The notes under the pieces were generated by a model, which had not been told where the DNA came from, did not search any database, and saw only the letters and a list, made by a program, of their open reading frames with translations. Positions 1-8,034 of a stretch of 64,000 bases of DNA are shown piece by piece (position 1 is the stretch's first letter; the number at the start of each line of letters is the position of its first letter). The translations under genes and the position numbers were made by a program. This stretch comes from Planctomycetota bacterium. Its GTDB lineage: Bacteria > Planctomycetota > Phycisphaerae > Sedimentisphaerales > Anaerohalosphaeraceae. Where the stretch lies: contig VRUI01000001.1 of the NCBI GenBank assembly GCA_019456225.1, forward strand, positions 1-64,000, given 5' to 3'.

Positions 1-77
1 CAGGAACCGCCGTGGTACGGAACCGTACGCCCGGTGGTGTGGGAGGACGGCGGGAGCAATCCCGCCTCCTACCCGAT
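1..77 (+). mobile_element. 3' end of a group II intron (domains V and VI), cut by the window edge
   Basis: Bases 6-38 fold as a compact domain V hairpin: the lower stem pairs ACCGCCG (6-12) with CGGTGGT (32-38), a small bulge lies around 29-31, and the upper stem pairs 15-19 with 24-28 over a four-base loop. Bases 40-74 fold as domain VI: GGGAGG pairs with the TCCTACCC side over a GGCGGG/CCCGCC helix, leaving an unpaired A near 71 as the likely branch point. The expected intron 3' end (..CCCGAT) is at about 77. In such introns the reverse transcriptase/maturase lies just upstream, outside this window. Group II intron 3' ends have this DV-DVI arrangement. No exon ORF is recognisable immediately downstream. 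Confidence 0.72.
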
Positions 78-242
78 AATCTGAGTCCTCGCGTACAGGG
101 CCAAAGAAATGCTGGAAAGGGGTATTTTGTAACAGGCGTAAAGTGACAGGTGAAAAGAAGATTCGGTTTTTTTGGCCGAAGTAATTAAATTTAATGACCA
201 TTTCCACATGAGCTTTCGGGCTTGCGGTTTGAGTGACCATTG

Positions 243-274
243 TCGCCGCTGCCAATATCTGCCGGCAGCGGCGA
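243..274 (+). promoter_or_regulatory. perfect 11-bp hairpin in the leader of the DUF4465 gene
   Basis: TCGCCGCTGCC (243-253) is the exact reverse complement of GGCAGCGGCGA (264-274), with a 10-nt loop. It lies about 58 nt upstream of the start codon at 333 and lacks a following T-run, so it is a leader structure rather than an obvious intrinsic terminator. I looked for cobalamin riboswitch core motifs here and did not find them. Confidence 0.5.
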
Positions 275-332
275 TGATGTCCGCCGTGAAGTGCAAAGTT
301 TATGCGGTAACAAAAAGAAAAGGAAATTTGTT

Positions 333-1139
333 ATGAAGACTTTAAATGTTTTATGTGTGATTTTTGTTTTATCGGCAACTTGTTTTGCAAGCACAGACCT
401 TGCGAATTTAGATGATTATGCGTTGAGTCCGGATTCGCACTTCAGCGGGAATTATACGATGGACGGCGATGATTTTAGTTATGATACGACTTATATCAAT
501 AGTGGCGGAGCTTCTTTTGTGAACCATTCAAACGGTGACGGCTGGCCCTCCTGGAAAGGTTTTTCCGTATCCAATGAGACCCATACATTTGCCGATGTTC
601 AGCCGGGTAATGAGTTTGCTCAACAGTACAGCGTTCATGCCGGTTCCGCTCATAGCGGAGACAATTTTGGTGTTGGTTATATGTCAGGTGCTTCACTGCC
701 GGAAATGATCCTGAATTCCGAAATGGTTGTCGATGGTCTGCATTTGGCAAATGTTACTTATACGGCTTATGACATGACTAATGGCAGCGGTTTCTCGAAA
801 AAGTTTGGCGGCGAATCCGGTGAAGACGAAGACTGGCTTAAGGTTGTAATGGAAGGTTTTGACGGTAATGGGGCGTCGACAGGAACGGAAGAATTCTATC
901 TTGCCGATTTCAGGTTTGCTGACAATACCGAAGATTATATTCTCGATACGTGGGAGTATGTCGATCTTACAGGCCTTGGTGCTGTCAAGAGTGTTGTATT
1001 CAGTCTTGAGTCAAGCGATGTTGGTGACTGGGGTATTAATACTCCGACATATTTTGCTGTCGACACAGTTGTTCCGGAGCCTTGCACAGTTGCGTTGCTT
1101 GGGCTTGGTTCCCTTTTACTGAGAAGAAGGCGCGGATAA
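333..1139 (+). CDS. DUF4465 domain PEP-CTERM protein
   Basis: A 268-residue exported protein. The start at 333 follows an AAGGAA ribosome site and gives a clear signal peptide (residues 1-19, cleavage after CFA). The body contains the DUF4465 pattern, with YTAYDMTNGSGFSKKFGG near the middle followed by DWLKV and a DxR/WEYVDL..GLGAVKSVVFSLESSD stretch. The last about 22 residues are a PEP-CTERM sorting tail: VPEP, a short hydrophobic segment, then RRRRG. PEP-CTERM proteins are processed by exosortase and delivered to the surface; no exosortase is in this window. The next gene is another exported surface protein. As I recall, DUF4465 proteins occur in Bacteroidetes cobamide-uptake loci, so ligand binding is possible, but this is inference. 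Confidence 0.82.
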   Translation: MKTLNVLCVIFVLSATCFASTDLANLDDYALSPDSHFSGNYTMDGDDFSYDTTYINSGGASFVNHSNGDGWPSWKGFSVSNETHTFADVQPGNEFAQQYSVHAGSAHSGDNFGVGYMSGASLPEMILNSEMVVDGLHLANVTYTAYDMTNGSGFSKKFGGESGEDEDWLKVVMEGFDGNGASTGTEEFYLADFRFADNTEDYILDTWEYVDLTGLGAVKSVVFSLESSDVGDWGINTPTYFAVDTVVPEPCTVALLGLGSLLLRRRRG

Positions 1140-1154
1140 TTTTTGATTTCCATG

Positions 1155-1188
1155 CAGGCAGCAGCGGTCATTGAACTGCCGCTGCCTG
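1155..1188 (+). promoter_or_regulatory. hairpin between the two surface-protein genes
   Basis: CAGG (1155-1158) pairs with CCTG (1185-1188) and CAGCGG (1162-1167) with CCGCTG (1179-1184), with a three-base bulge. It lies in the 75-bp spacer between the DUF4465 stop and the next start and is followed only by TATATCTTTT. It could be a weak terminator or an mRNA processing/stability element. Confidence 0.4.
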
Positions 1189-1214
1189 TATATCTTTTGA
1201 AGTGGAATGAGAAC

Positions 1215-2099
1215 ATGAAATATTTTACTATATTGTTGCCGATGATTTTGGCTTCGGGCCTGTCGGTTCTTGCCGGTCCTTATGCGCCGCGAGTTGGTCA
1301 GCCGGGCAGTTCTGAGGTTAGTATGGATGATCCTAATATAATAGCCTGGGTTACAGGTTATCAGGATTATGTCATTGGAACTCATTGTGAAGTCGTATGG
1401 CAAACTCCGGATAACGCTATCGGCAAGGCAGTTGGAATTCCTGACACAAATATAGTTTGTCTTGGCAGGGGCGGTGAGATCACACTGGTTTTCGACAGCG
1501 GTATAGGTGATAGTGACGGTAATGATTTTGTGGTTTTTGAAAATGCGGTCACGGATTTCTTTCTTGAGATTGGGTATGTGGAAGTTTCGAGTGACGGCGT
1601 TAATTTTTTCAGGTTTTTCTGCGATTCTCAGACGACTTCGACGGTTACCAGTTATTTAGATCCGACTAATATCACCGGGTTTGCGAGCAAATATATTGCA
1701 GGTTTCGGAACTCCTTTTGATCTCGCCGAGTTTAGGGGCGTTTCGCCACTGCTTGATGTTGGAGATGTACGATATGTACGCATTGTCGATATTGTCGGCG
1801 ACGGTACATATAAGGATAGTTCGGACAATATCATCTATGATCCTTATCCGACGATAGGTTCGGCTGGTTTTGATCTTGATGGTATTGGTGTGATGAATAT
1901 GAGAGTGGCTGACTTTGACAATAGCGGGGCTGTCGACGGCGTTGACCTTATCTGTTTTCTTCGGGTTTGGCTTAGCAGTGATGGTGACGGTAACTGGCAG
2001 CCGAAATTTGATGTGGCGTATCCAAAGAACGGTGTGATCGACCTGGATGATTTTGCGGTTTTGGCAAAGCAATATGGAGCGGGCGTTGAGGCTTTGTAG
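1215..2099 (+). CDS. exported surface protein with C-terminal dockerin-like domain
   Basis: A 294-residue protein. I chose ATG 1215 because it begins a signal peptide (KYFTILLPMILASGLSVLAG). The central part has the pattern of a family annotated as cell surface protein: a FVVFENA motif, a VEVSSDGVNF motif, and VRYVRIVDIVGDG followed by a GFDLDGIGVMN segment. The C-terminus from about residue 235 reads as two Ca-binding loops (DFDNSGAVDGVDL and a second NGVIDLDDF), the dockerin-like ending common in planctomycete exported proteins. It follows the DUF4465 gene by 75 bp and is probably in the same operon. Dockerin-like domains normally dock to cohesins; no cohesin gene is seen here. Substrate unknown. 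Confidence 0.72.
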   Translation: MKYFTILLPMILASGLSVLAGPYAPRVGQPGSSEVSMDDPNIIAWVTGYQDYVIGTHCEVVWQTPDNAIGKAVGIPDTNIVCLGRGGEITLVFDSGIGDSDGNDFVVFENAVTDFFLEIGYVEVSSDGVNFFRFFCDSQTTSTVTSYLDPTNITGFASKYIAGFGTPFDLAEFRGVSPLLDVGDVRYVRIVDIVGDGTYKDSSDNIIYDPYPTIGSAGFDLDGIGVMNMRVADFDNSGAVDGVDLICFLRVWLSSDGDGNWQPKFDVAYPKNGVIDLDDFAVLAKQYGAGVEAL

Positions 2100-2123
2100 T
2101 TAGGTTGTTAGCGGATAAATGAA

Positions 2124-2918
2124 ATGAAAAAGGCTTTTACTCTTATTGAACTGTTGGTAGTGATAGGCATTATCGCTTTGCTTATGGGTGTTCTTATGCC
2201 TTCTCTTAGCAAGGCTAAGAGTGTTGCCAGGGATGTTGTCTGCAAGAATAATATTCGGCAGCTAGGTCTTTCGAATATTTCTTACGCGACTGAAAATGAT
2301 AATTTCTTTGTTCTGGCTGCCGAGGATATTAATTCCGGCAATCTTCATCGCTGGCACGGTGTGCGGGAAAATAATAATGTTCCTTTCGATGTATCGCAAA
2401 GCAGCCTTGCCGATTATCTTGGTAACGGTGAGGTGAAAAAATGTCCGGAGAGAGTCAAGTTTCGCCAGGGCGATCCATGGGATAGTAATTTTGAGGACGG
2501 CTGCGGCGGGTACGGTTATAACATGACGTATCTTGGTTCAAGGATGTGGCAGGACGGTTTTAGCGGCTGCAGCAGGGCGACTCGGCAGACTCAGGTTCGC
2601 AATAATACCGAAACTGTTATGTTTGCCGACACTGCGATGACCAAGCTTGACGGGCAGGTTGCGTATTATCTTGAATATTCATTTGTTGAGCCGCCGTTCT
2701 TTTTGAAGGATGGAAACCCTAATCCGGCCTGGGGCTATGCTTCGCCGAGTATACATTTTCGACATAGCGGAAATGCCAATATAGCCTGGGTCGACGGGCA
2801 TGTAGAAAAGCGTGAGATGACAGATTTTAGCGGGGTTAATGTCTATGGCGTAAAGTCCTCTGACATGGGGATCGGCTGGTTTTTCCCGCTCAACAACAGT
2901 TTGTTCGATCTGAAATGA
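2124..2918 (+). CDS. prepilin-type N-terminal cleavage/methylation protein, H-X9-DG type
   Basis: A 264-residue pseudopilin-like protein. The N-terminus MKKAFTLIELLVVIGIIALL is a type IV pilin/type II secretion prepilin signal (cleavage between A4 and F5, with E9 in the hydrophobic helix). Near the C-terminus RHSGNANIAWVDGHVE fits the H-X9-DG motif of the expanded planctomycete/lentisphaere pseudopilin family, many copies of which occur per genome. Two cysteine-rich stretches (KKCPERV, GCGGYGYN) lie in the middle. It starts 25 bp after the dockerin-like protein on the same strand, so the three exported proteins may form one operon. The role of these H-X9-DG proteins is not established. Confidence 0.85.
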   Translation: MKKAFTLIELLVVIGIIALLMGVLMPSLSKAKSVARDVVCKNNIRQLGLSNISYATENDNFFVLAAEDINSGNLHRWHGVRENNNVPFDVSQSSLADYLGNGEVKKCPERVKFRQGDPWDSNFEDGCGGYGYNMTYLGSRMWQDGFSGCSRATRQTQVRNNTETVMFADTAMTKLDGQVAYYLEYSFVEPPFFLKDGNPNPAWGYASPSIHFRHSGNANIAWVDGHVEKREMTDFSGVNVYGVKSSDMGIGWFFPLNNSLFDLK

Positions 2919-2920
2919 CC

Positions 2921-3011
2921 TGGTGACAGGTGACAGGTAAAAAGTGTGAAGGTGACAAGTGTGAAGGTCGCTGGATTTTGGGCTTTTGTTTTTTGTTTGT
3001 TTGTGTATAAT
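2921..3011 (+). promoter_or_regulatory. short-repeat spacer carrying the comF -10 box
   Basis: The 5' part contains imperfect repeats of GTGACAGGT and GTGTGAAGGT (2922-2968). A perfect -10 hexamer TATAAT lies at 3006-3011, and the comF ATG begins at 3020, so the predicted transcript start falls at or within a base or two of the start codon. The -35 is poor (TTG-rich, about 2983). This suggests a leaderless comF mRNA. Confidence 0.45.
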
Positions 3012-3019
3012 TGTTTGCT

Positions 3020-3790
3020 ATGGCATTACAGACTTCAAAGTTTTTTAAGTCCGCTTGCAATATTTCGCGTGCCGGATTGTCCAGCTTTGGCGATCTTTTG
3101 TGGCCTCCTTTGTGCGGGGTTTGCGGTGAGAGTGTTGCCGCCGCCGGCGATGGTATGTGCCGGGTGTGCTGGGATGAGGTTATGGGTTGCGCCGGGGGCG
3201 ATTACTGCAGGCGATGCGGTAAGGATGTCAGCAGGTATGCCGTTGTCGACGGCAGGTGCGGTATTTGCAGCGGGGCGGAATTTGCCTTTGACGCTCTGGC
3301 AAGGGCGGGGGTGTATCGGGATGCCTTGAGGAAATTGATCCAGGGTTTTAAATTCAACGACCGCAGTGAGCTTGCCGGTTTGCTTGGACAGATGGCCGAT
3401 TCGGCTTTTCAGGGGAGCGAATTTTATGACCAGGTCGATATGCTCGTGCCGGTTCCTTTGCACTGGCGGCGTCGATTGCGGCGGGGGTATAACCAGGCGT
3501 ATCTGCTCACGAAGCAATTCAACCATCCAACGGCGACGATCTGCACCGATCTTGTGCGGATCAGAAACACACACCGGCAGTGGGGGCTTGAGCCTGCAAA
3601 ACGAAGAAGAAACGTCAAAGGAGCATTCGGAGTTCGCAGACGGCATAATTTTTCAGGTAAGAGGATTTGCCTGGTCGATGATATCAGTACCAGTTGGGCC
3701 ACATTGAACGAGTGCGCAAAAACCCTCAAGCTGGCAGGAGCAGAAAAAGTATTCGCCGTAGTAGTTTCGGTCGCGATGCAGAGATATTGA
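3020..3790 (+). CDS. comF: ComF family phosphoribosyltransferase-like protein
   Basis: A 256-residue ComF/GntX-type protein. The N-terminal third has a zinc-binding double CxxC region (CGVC, CRVC, CRRCGKD, CGIC). The middle has the family stretch LVPVPLHWRRRLRRGYNQAYLL, and the C-terminal part is a type I PRTase fold ending at VDDISTSWATLNECAKTL. ComF proteins act in DNA uptake in competent bacteria, but in most genomes the role is untested. Oddity: the usual PRPP-loop form is VDDVxTTGAT; here the Gly is Trp (STSWAT), which may compromise PRPP binding. I prefer ATG 3020 to the in-frame TTG 3011, which overlaps the -10 box. Confidence 0.85.
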   Translation: MALQTSKFFKSACNISRAGLSSFGDLLWPPLCGVCGESVAAAGDGMCRVCWDEVMGCAGGDYCRRCGKDVSRYAVVDGRCGICSGAEFAFDALARAGVYRDALRKLIQGFKFNDRSELAGLLGQMADSAFQGSEFYDQVDMLVPVPLHWRRRLRRGYNQAYLLTKQFNHPTATICTDLVRIRNTHRQWGLEPAKRRRNVKGAFGVRRRHNFSGKRICLVDDISTSWATLNECAKTLKLAGAEKVFAVVVSVAMQRY

Positions 3791-3817
3791 GATTTTTTGC
3801 GATTTTTTGGTTTTAGT

Positions 3818-3882
3818 TTGACAAAGCTTTGTCCGATACGTATAATAGGTGTTACGTGTTTACGTATAAGGAGTATTACGTA
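3818..3882 (+). promoter_or_regulatory. consensus promoter and TACGTA operator array of the toxin-antitoxin operon
   Basis: TTGACA (3818-3823), 17-bp spacer, TATAAT (3841-3846): a perfect sigma-70 type promoter. Overlapping and following it are four hexamers: TACGTA at 3837, TACGTG at 3853, TACGTA at 3861 and TACGTA at 3877. Their start-to-start spacing is 16, 8 and 16 bp. The first overlaps the -10 box and the last overlaps the start codon. The layout fits cooperative autorepression by the ribbon-helix-helix antitoxin. The ribosome site AAGGAG lies between the third and fourth hexamers. Confidence 0.75.
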
Positions 3883-4127
3883 TGGGAAAATTGACTATTA
3901 GTATGGATGACGACATTATCAGGGCCGCTAAACAGCTTGCCGCGGCCGATAATGTGTCCGTATCGGCTATGTTTCGCAGATACGTGCTTTGCCGCCTGAA
4001 ACCGCAAAAGCCTAAGATCAAGATCGGACCCCTTACAAAGAAGGCTACCGGTATTATTAAGCTGGATGAGTCTAAGAGTGATAAGGAATTGATCGCTGAG
4101 GCACTAATGGAGAAGTATTCTTTGTGA
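3882..4127 (+). CDS. ribbon-helix-helix antitoxin (DUF6364-like)
   Basis: An 81-residue protein. The N-terminus KLTISMDDDIIRAAKQLAA followed by a helix NVSVSAMFRRYVL is the ribbon-helix-helix DNA-binding fold seen in DUF6364/VapB-like antitoxins. The C-terminal 30 residues, charged and probably disordered alone, would wrap the toxin. ATG 3882 is preceded by AAGGAG. The stop codon overlaps the start of the toxin gene by four bases (GTGA), so the two are translationally coupled. It likely represses its own operon through the TACGTA array upstream. Assignment as antitoxin rests on fold plus context. Confidence 0.83.
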   Translation: MGKLTISMDDDIIRAAKQLAAADNVSVSAMFRRYVLCRLKPQKPKIKIGPLTKKATGIIKLDESKSDKELIAEALMEKYSL

Positions 4128-4549
4128 AAACGATCTTTGTCGACACTAATATACTGCTTGATGTTTTTGGCAAGAGATGGCCGCATTATTCAAAGGGTAT
4201 GGCTGTATGGTCACTTATCGAAGCGAACAAGGTTAAGGGATTTGTCTCTGCGATCAGCTACAATAATGTTTATTATGTCCTGAATAATGCAAAAAATGCG
4301 GTAGTTGCCCGAAAAGCCATGGTAGTTATACGGGATATATTTACGACATTGCCGCTCGACGAAAAAATTATCAATATGTCGATTGACTCTGAATTTGCTG
4401 ATTTTGAGGATGCTATTCAGTATTTCAGTGCCGTCAGGTGCGATGCTGACTGTATAATCACGCGAAATAAGAAAGACTTCAAACACTCCGATGTTCCTGT
4501 TTTGTCGCCGGACGAGTTTCTGAGTATTTATGAGCAGGAATCTGTTTAG
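4124..4549 (+). CDS. PIN-domain toxin (VapC-like ribonuclease)
   Basis: A 141-residue PIN domain with a GTG start overlapping the antitoxin stop. The acidic metal site is visible: D7 in FVDTNILLD, D14 in the same helix region, E/D residues at SEFADFEDAIQYFSA and the final DADCIITRNKKDF motif. PIN toxins cleave specific RNAs (often tRNA or rRNA) and are held inactive by the cognate antitoxin. Length and motif order match the common VapC type. The pair sits alone between comF and glgP and its 5' promoter is its own, which fits a mobile stress/defence module. Confidence 0.87.
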   Translation: MKTIFVDTNILLDVFGKRWPHYSKGMAVWSLIEANKVKGFVSAISYNNVYYVLNNAKNAVVARKAMVVIRDIFTTLPLDEKIINMSIDSEFADFEDAIQYFSAVRCDADCIITRNKKDFKHSDVPVLSPDEFLSIYEQESV

Positions 4550-4857
4550 CAGGTCTTTTTCACTTTTTCTCCATTTAATTTGTCAGCTAAAGGAAGGTGT
4601 TATTGTTTTGTAATTGTCAATATACCGTCCCATAATCGAAAATCAGTCAATAATATACTAAGACAATCGATTATTAGGATTTGTTCCATGGGTAATTTCA
4701 ATGTCCTGTAATATTAAAGCCAGCCTGAGTCTTCTTATGGCTTTATTGTAGTCCAAATTTGATGGTTTTGGGTTAAGGTTGATGGATATTTTGACGAAAA
4801 AGGCTGTATATGGATTTGTGTAAGTAATTTTTTTGTCTTAATTTAGGGATATGTGCC
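4550..4857. other. 308-bp non-coding spacer upstream of glgP
   Basis: AT-rich, with no ORF I would support. It holds a distant inverted repeat ATAATCG/CGATTAT (about 4634-4674). No clear terminator for the toxin gene and no convincing -35/-10 pair for glgP were seen; a TTGACG at about 4792 lacks a well-spaced -10. Confidence 0.4.
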
Positions 4858-7461
4858 ATGCGGAAGGTCCGAACCTTCACCGTTAAACCATCGTTGCCGA
4901 AAGAATTGCAAGATCTCAGTTTCATCGCCAATAACCTGTTTTGGACTTGGAATTCTGAATATACGGAACTTTTCACTCGAATTGACCGGAATCTGTGGGA
5001 GCAGTGCCATCACAATCCGGTAAAGCTGCTTGGTTCTGTCTCTCAGGCGAGGCTTGAAGATCTTGCTCAAAATGAAGGATTCGTTTATCAACTCCAGCAG
5101 GCCGCCGAAAAGCTCAAAGAGACACTTGCGATGCCAACGTGGTATGACAAGGTCTACGCCAAGAGCGCCAAGCCTGTAATCGCGTATTTTAGTGCCGAAT
5201 TTGGTATTCACGAGTCATTGCCGGTGTACTCCGGCGGTCTTGGAATGCTTGCCGGCGACCATCTGAAAAGTGCGTCCGATCTCGGTGTTCCGCTTGTCGG
5301 CATCGGCCTGATGTACCAGAAGGGTTATTTCCGTCAGTATCTCAATACGGACGGCTGGCAGCAGGAGCATTATATAGATAACGATTTTCATAACATGCCG
5401 ATTGAGCTGATCCGCAAAGATAACGAACGCCCAATAACAGTTAGTGTTCAGTTCCCCGGCCGCAACGTCATTATACAGATATGGAAGTCCCAGGTTGGCA
5501 GGGTTTCGCTTTACCTGCTGGATACGAATGTTCCGGCAAATACTCCGCAAGACCGCCTGATCACCCGGTCACTTTACGGCGGCGATATTGAGACGAGGAT
5601 TTGCCAGGAGATCATCCTGGGTATAGGTGGGTACAAGGCTCTGCGGGCTATGGATATTGAGCCAACGGTCTGTCATATGAACGAAGGACACGCCGCGTTT
5701 ATGGCTCTTGAGCGGGTTCGCGAGATGCGTAATGCCAAGAGCATGACATTTGAAGAGGCGACCGAAGCGACGAAATCAAGCAACGTATTTACAGTGCATA
5801 CTCCCGTTGCCGCCGGCAGCGACGAGTTTTCTGTCGAGTTGGTCGATAAGTATTTCGGTTCGTTCTACGGTAGCCTTGGCTTAAACCGCGAGCAGTTTCT
5901 GGCCCTTGGAAGAAAAGACGAACAAAACGAAGACGAAGCTTTCAAGATGCCTGTGCTGGCGATCAAGATGAGTGCGTATCGCAATGGCGTAAGTCAACTG
6001 CACGGTAAGGTTTCGCAGAAGATATGGTCAGGACTCTGGCCGGAACTTCCGCTTGACGAAGTTCCTATCAAAGCAGTTACAAACGGCATTCATGCAAAGA
6101 CCTGGCTAAGCTCTGAAATGAATAATCTCTACGAAAGATACCTCGGGGCAAACTGGTCCGATGAGATCGTAGATAAATCCGTATGGCAGAACATAGACCA
6201 GGTTCCCGATGAGGAGATCTGGCGTATTCACCAGCGGTGCAAAGAACGGCTTGTAGCTTATGCCCGCAAGTGCCTTCGAAAGCAGCTGCAGAGACGCGGT
6301 GCTTTCCATACGGAACTCGGCTGGGCCGATGAAGTGCTCAACCCGGAAGCTTTGACCATCGGTTTTGCGAGGCGGTTCGCCACGTATAAACGCGGTAACC
6401 TGCTTCTAAGAGATACGCAGCGTCTGATCAAGCTGCTCAGCGATACCGATAAGCCGATCCAGTTTATCTTCGCCGGTAAAGCTCATCCCAAGGATACGGC
6501 CGGTAAAGAGATCATCCGCCAGATCGTACACTTCGCCAAGCAGAATAACGTTTGCCGCAAGATCGTCTTTCTGGAAGATTATGATATGGACGTTGCACGC
6601 TACCTTGTTCAGGGTGTCGATGTATGGCTTAACAACCCGAGGCGTCCGATGGAAGCAAGCGGTACCAGCGGTATGAAGGCTGCGATCAATGGTATTCTCA
6701 ATATGAGTACGCTCGACGGCTGGTGGTGCGAAGGGTACGTCCCCGAGGCCGGCTGGGTTATCGGAGCCGGTGAAGAATACGACGATCTTGGTTACCAGGA
6801 TGCGGTCGAATCAAACGCTATCTTTAACCTTCTGGAAAAAGAAGTTGTTCCGTTGTTCTATGCCAGGAGCGCCGACGGGCTGCCAAGGCAGTGGATACGC
6901 AGCATGAAAAATACGATCAAGTGGTGTGCACCAAGATTTAACACCAGCAGAATGGTTGCCGAATATACCCGGAAATTCTATAACCCGGCGGCTGCCAGGT
7001 GGAGATACCTGACCGCGTCTGCGATGTCAAGGGTGCGTGCTCTTTCGATGTGGAAGAAGGATGTTAAAAACGCGTGGAGCGATCTGGCGATCGAAGATGT
7101 CGATGTTCAGATCGACGACGGTAATAAGGTTTGTGACCTTAGCATAAGACAGCCGCAGCTTGAGGTTGGCTCCAATCTTGTCGTAAACGCAAAGATAAGA
7201 CTCGGCAAGCTCAGCCCTGAAGACATCTCTGTTGAGATATACTATGGCGTTGTCGATTCGACGGGCAATATCGAAAAGGGCCAGGTCTCTAAAATGCAGT
7301 TTGCCCAAATGAGCGAAAACAACGAACATGCCGAGTTTCACGGAACTATTCCATGCAGGATGTCCGGTCAGCACGGTTTTGCACTGAGGCTTCTGCCGCA
7401 GCATGCAGACCTCGCCGAGCAGTTTGAGCCTGGAATGATCATGTGGGAATCACCGAAATAG
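4858..7461 (+). CDS. glgP: alpha-glucan (glycogen) phosphorylase with DUF3417
   Basis: An 867-residue enzyme that releases glucose-1-phosphate from alpha-1,4-glucans. Residues 1-110 are the DUF3417 N-terminal domain found on the long archaeal/bacterial alpha-glucan phosphorylases. YFSAEFGIHESLPVYSGGLG begins the catalytic GT35 fold. GTSGMKAAINGILNMSTLDGWW (about residues 600-625) holds the pyridoxal-phosphate lysine, near K607. The C-terminal about 130 residues form a beta-rich tail typical of this subtype. The family also includes members acting on maltodextrins, so the precise substrate is not certain. It is transcribed alone; heptamer repeats and a MITE follow. Confidence 0.93.
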   Translation: MRKVRTFTVKPSLPKELQDLSFIANNLFWTWNSEYTELFTRIDRNLWEQCHHNPVKLLGSVSQARLEDLAQNEGFVYQLQQAAEKLKETLAMPTWYDKVYAKSAKPVIAYFSAEFGIHESLPVYSGGLGMLAGDHLKSASDLGVPLVGIGLMYQKGYFRQYLNTDGWQQEHYIDNDFHNMPIELIRKDNERPITVSVQFPGRNVIIQIWKSQVGRVSLYLLDTNVPANTPQDRLITRSLYGGDIETRICQEIILGIGGYKALRAMDIEPTVCHMNEGHAAFMALERVREMRNAKSMTFEEATEATKSSNVFTVHTPVAAGSDEFSVELVDKYFGSFYGSLGLNREQFLALGRKDEQNEDEAFKMPVLAIKMSAYRNGVSQLHGKVSQKIWSGLWPELPLDEVPIKAVTNGIHAKTWLSSEMNNLYERYLGANWSDEIVDKSVWQNIDQVPDEEIWRIHQRCKERLVAYARKCLRKQLQRRGAFHTELGWADEVLNPEALTIGFARRFATYKRGNLLLRDTQRLIKLLSDTDKPIQFIFAGKAHPKDTAGKEIIRQIVHFAKQNNVCRKIVFLEDYDMDVARYLVQGVDVWLNNPRRPMEASGTSGMKAAINGILNMSTLDGWWCEGYVPEAGWVIGAGEEYDDLGYQDAVESNAIFNLLEKEVVPLFYARSADGLPRQWIRSMKNTIKWCAPRFNTSRMVAEYTRKFYNPAAARWRYLTASAMSRVRALSMWKKDVKNAWSDLAIEDVDVQIDDGNKVCDLSIRQPQLEVGSNLVVNAKIRLGKLSPEDISVEIYYGVVDSTGNIEKGQVSKMQFAQMSENNEHAEFHGTIPCRMSGQHGFALRLLPQHADLAEQFEPGMIMWESPK

Positions 7462-7510
7462 CAATTAGCAATTAGCGATTAGCAATTAGCAATTAGCGAT
7501 TAGCAATTAG
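7461..7510 (+). repeat. heptameric short tandem repeat (CRATTAG)n
   Basis: About seven units of CAATTAG or CGATTAG directly after the glgP stop. The same 7-bp unit recurs at 7926-7940, 50683-50714 and 63104-63136. The array is the site into which the following MITE inserted, since GCAATTAG is found on both sides of the element. Confidence 0.8.
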
Positions 7511-7925
7511 GTAACCGTTCACGGTTTTTCCTGTTAATCACTCTAAGCTCTCTTTTTTGACAGGATCACAGGATAAACAGGTTCAACTCCAATGAAGTTG
7601 GTTAATGTCCTGTTGATAAATCAAAAATGAAAAATTTGGCTATTGGTGTTTTGTTGAGTTTTGCTTGCAACTTTTGATCGCTTATACTGTTTTTCCTTTT
7701 TGCCATCGGCCAACTCTATTAACATGTATCTTTCATAAACCGACTCCAGGTAATCGTATTCCATTTTATTATAAACTGTATAAGCACAGGCTATGATCTT
7801 TTCTGTCAGTTCGCTATGCAGTATTTTTAACCTTACGCAAGTTGCAATATTTCTTTCGGATTGACATGATTTTTTATAATCTTTTTTTATCCTGTAATCC
7901 TGTCAAAAAAACTGTGAACGGTTAC
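7511..7925. mobile_element. MITE-like element, copy A (415 bp)
   Basis: Begins GTAACCGTTCAC and ends GTGAACGGTTAC, giving perfect 12-bp terminal inverted repeats, and is flanked on both sides by GCAATTAG (8-bp target duplication or array unit). Left sub-terminal sequence (CCTGTTAATCACTCTAAGCTC, then TCTTTTTT) matches the reverse complement of the right end of copy B (50040-50294), and its right sub-terminal sequence (ATCCTGTAATCCTGTCAAAA) matches the reverse complement of B's left end. A block around 7648-7677 (GTTTTGTTGAGTTTTGCTTG) is shared in direct orientation with B. No ORF inside, so it would need a transposase elsewhere. Confidence 0.75.
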
Positions 7926-7979
7926 GCAATTAGCTATTAGCTAAAAGAGTCTGGTTATCGGACTTCTGTTTGTTTTTTC

Positions 7980-8034
7980 AAAAAAGGATTTAATGATGCT
8001 TGCTTTATGCAGGCGTTGTTAAATCCTTTTTTTT
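7980..8034. terminator. 14-bp bidirectional terminator-like hairpin
   Basis: AAAAAAGGATTTAA (7980-7993) pairs perfectly with TTAAATCCTTTTTT (8019-8032), followed by T to 8034. Loop of 25 nt. It insulates the coiled-coil lipoprotein gene from upstream transcription. Confidence 0.7.

Noticed and set aside
78-332. cobalamin riboswitch upstream of the DUF4465 gene
   Set aside because: No GCCACTG or AGCCAGGAGACC-like core was found; only a perfect GC hairpin is visible.
3035-3646. minus-strand ORF of 203 codons over comF
   Set aside because: Antisense to a well-supported ComF and with no recognisable motifs.
4792-4825. glgP promoter TTGACG with TATATG
   Set aside because: Spacer is only about 10 bp.
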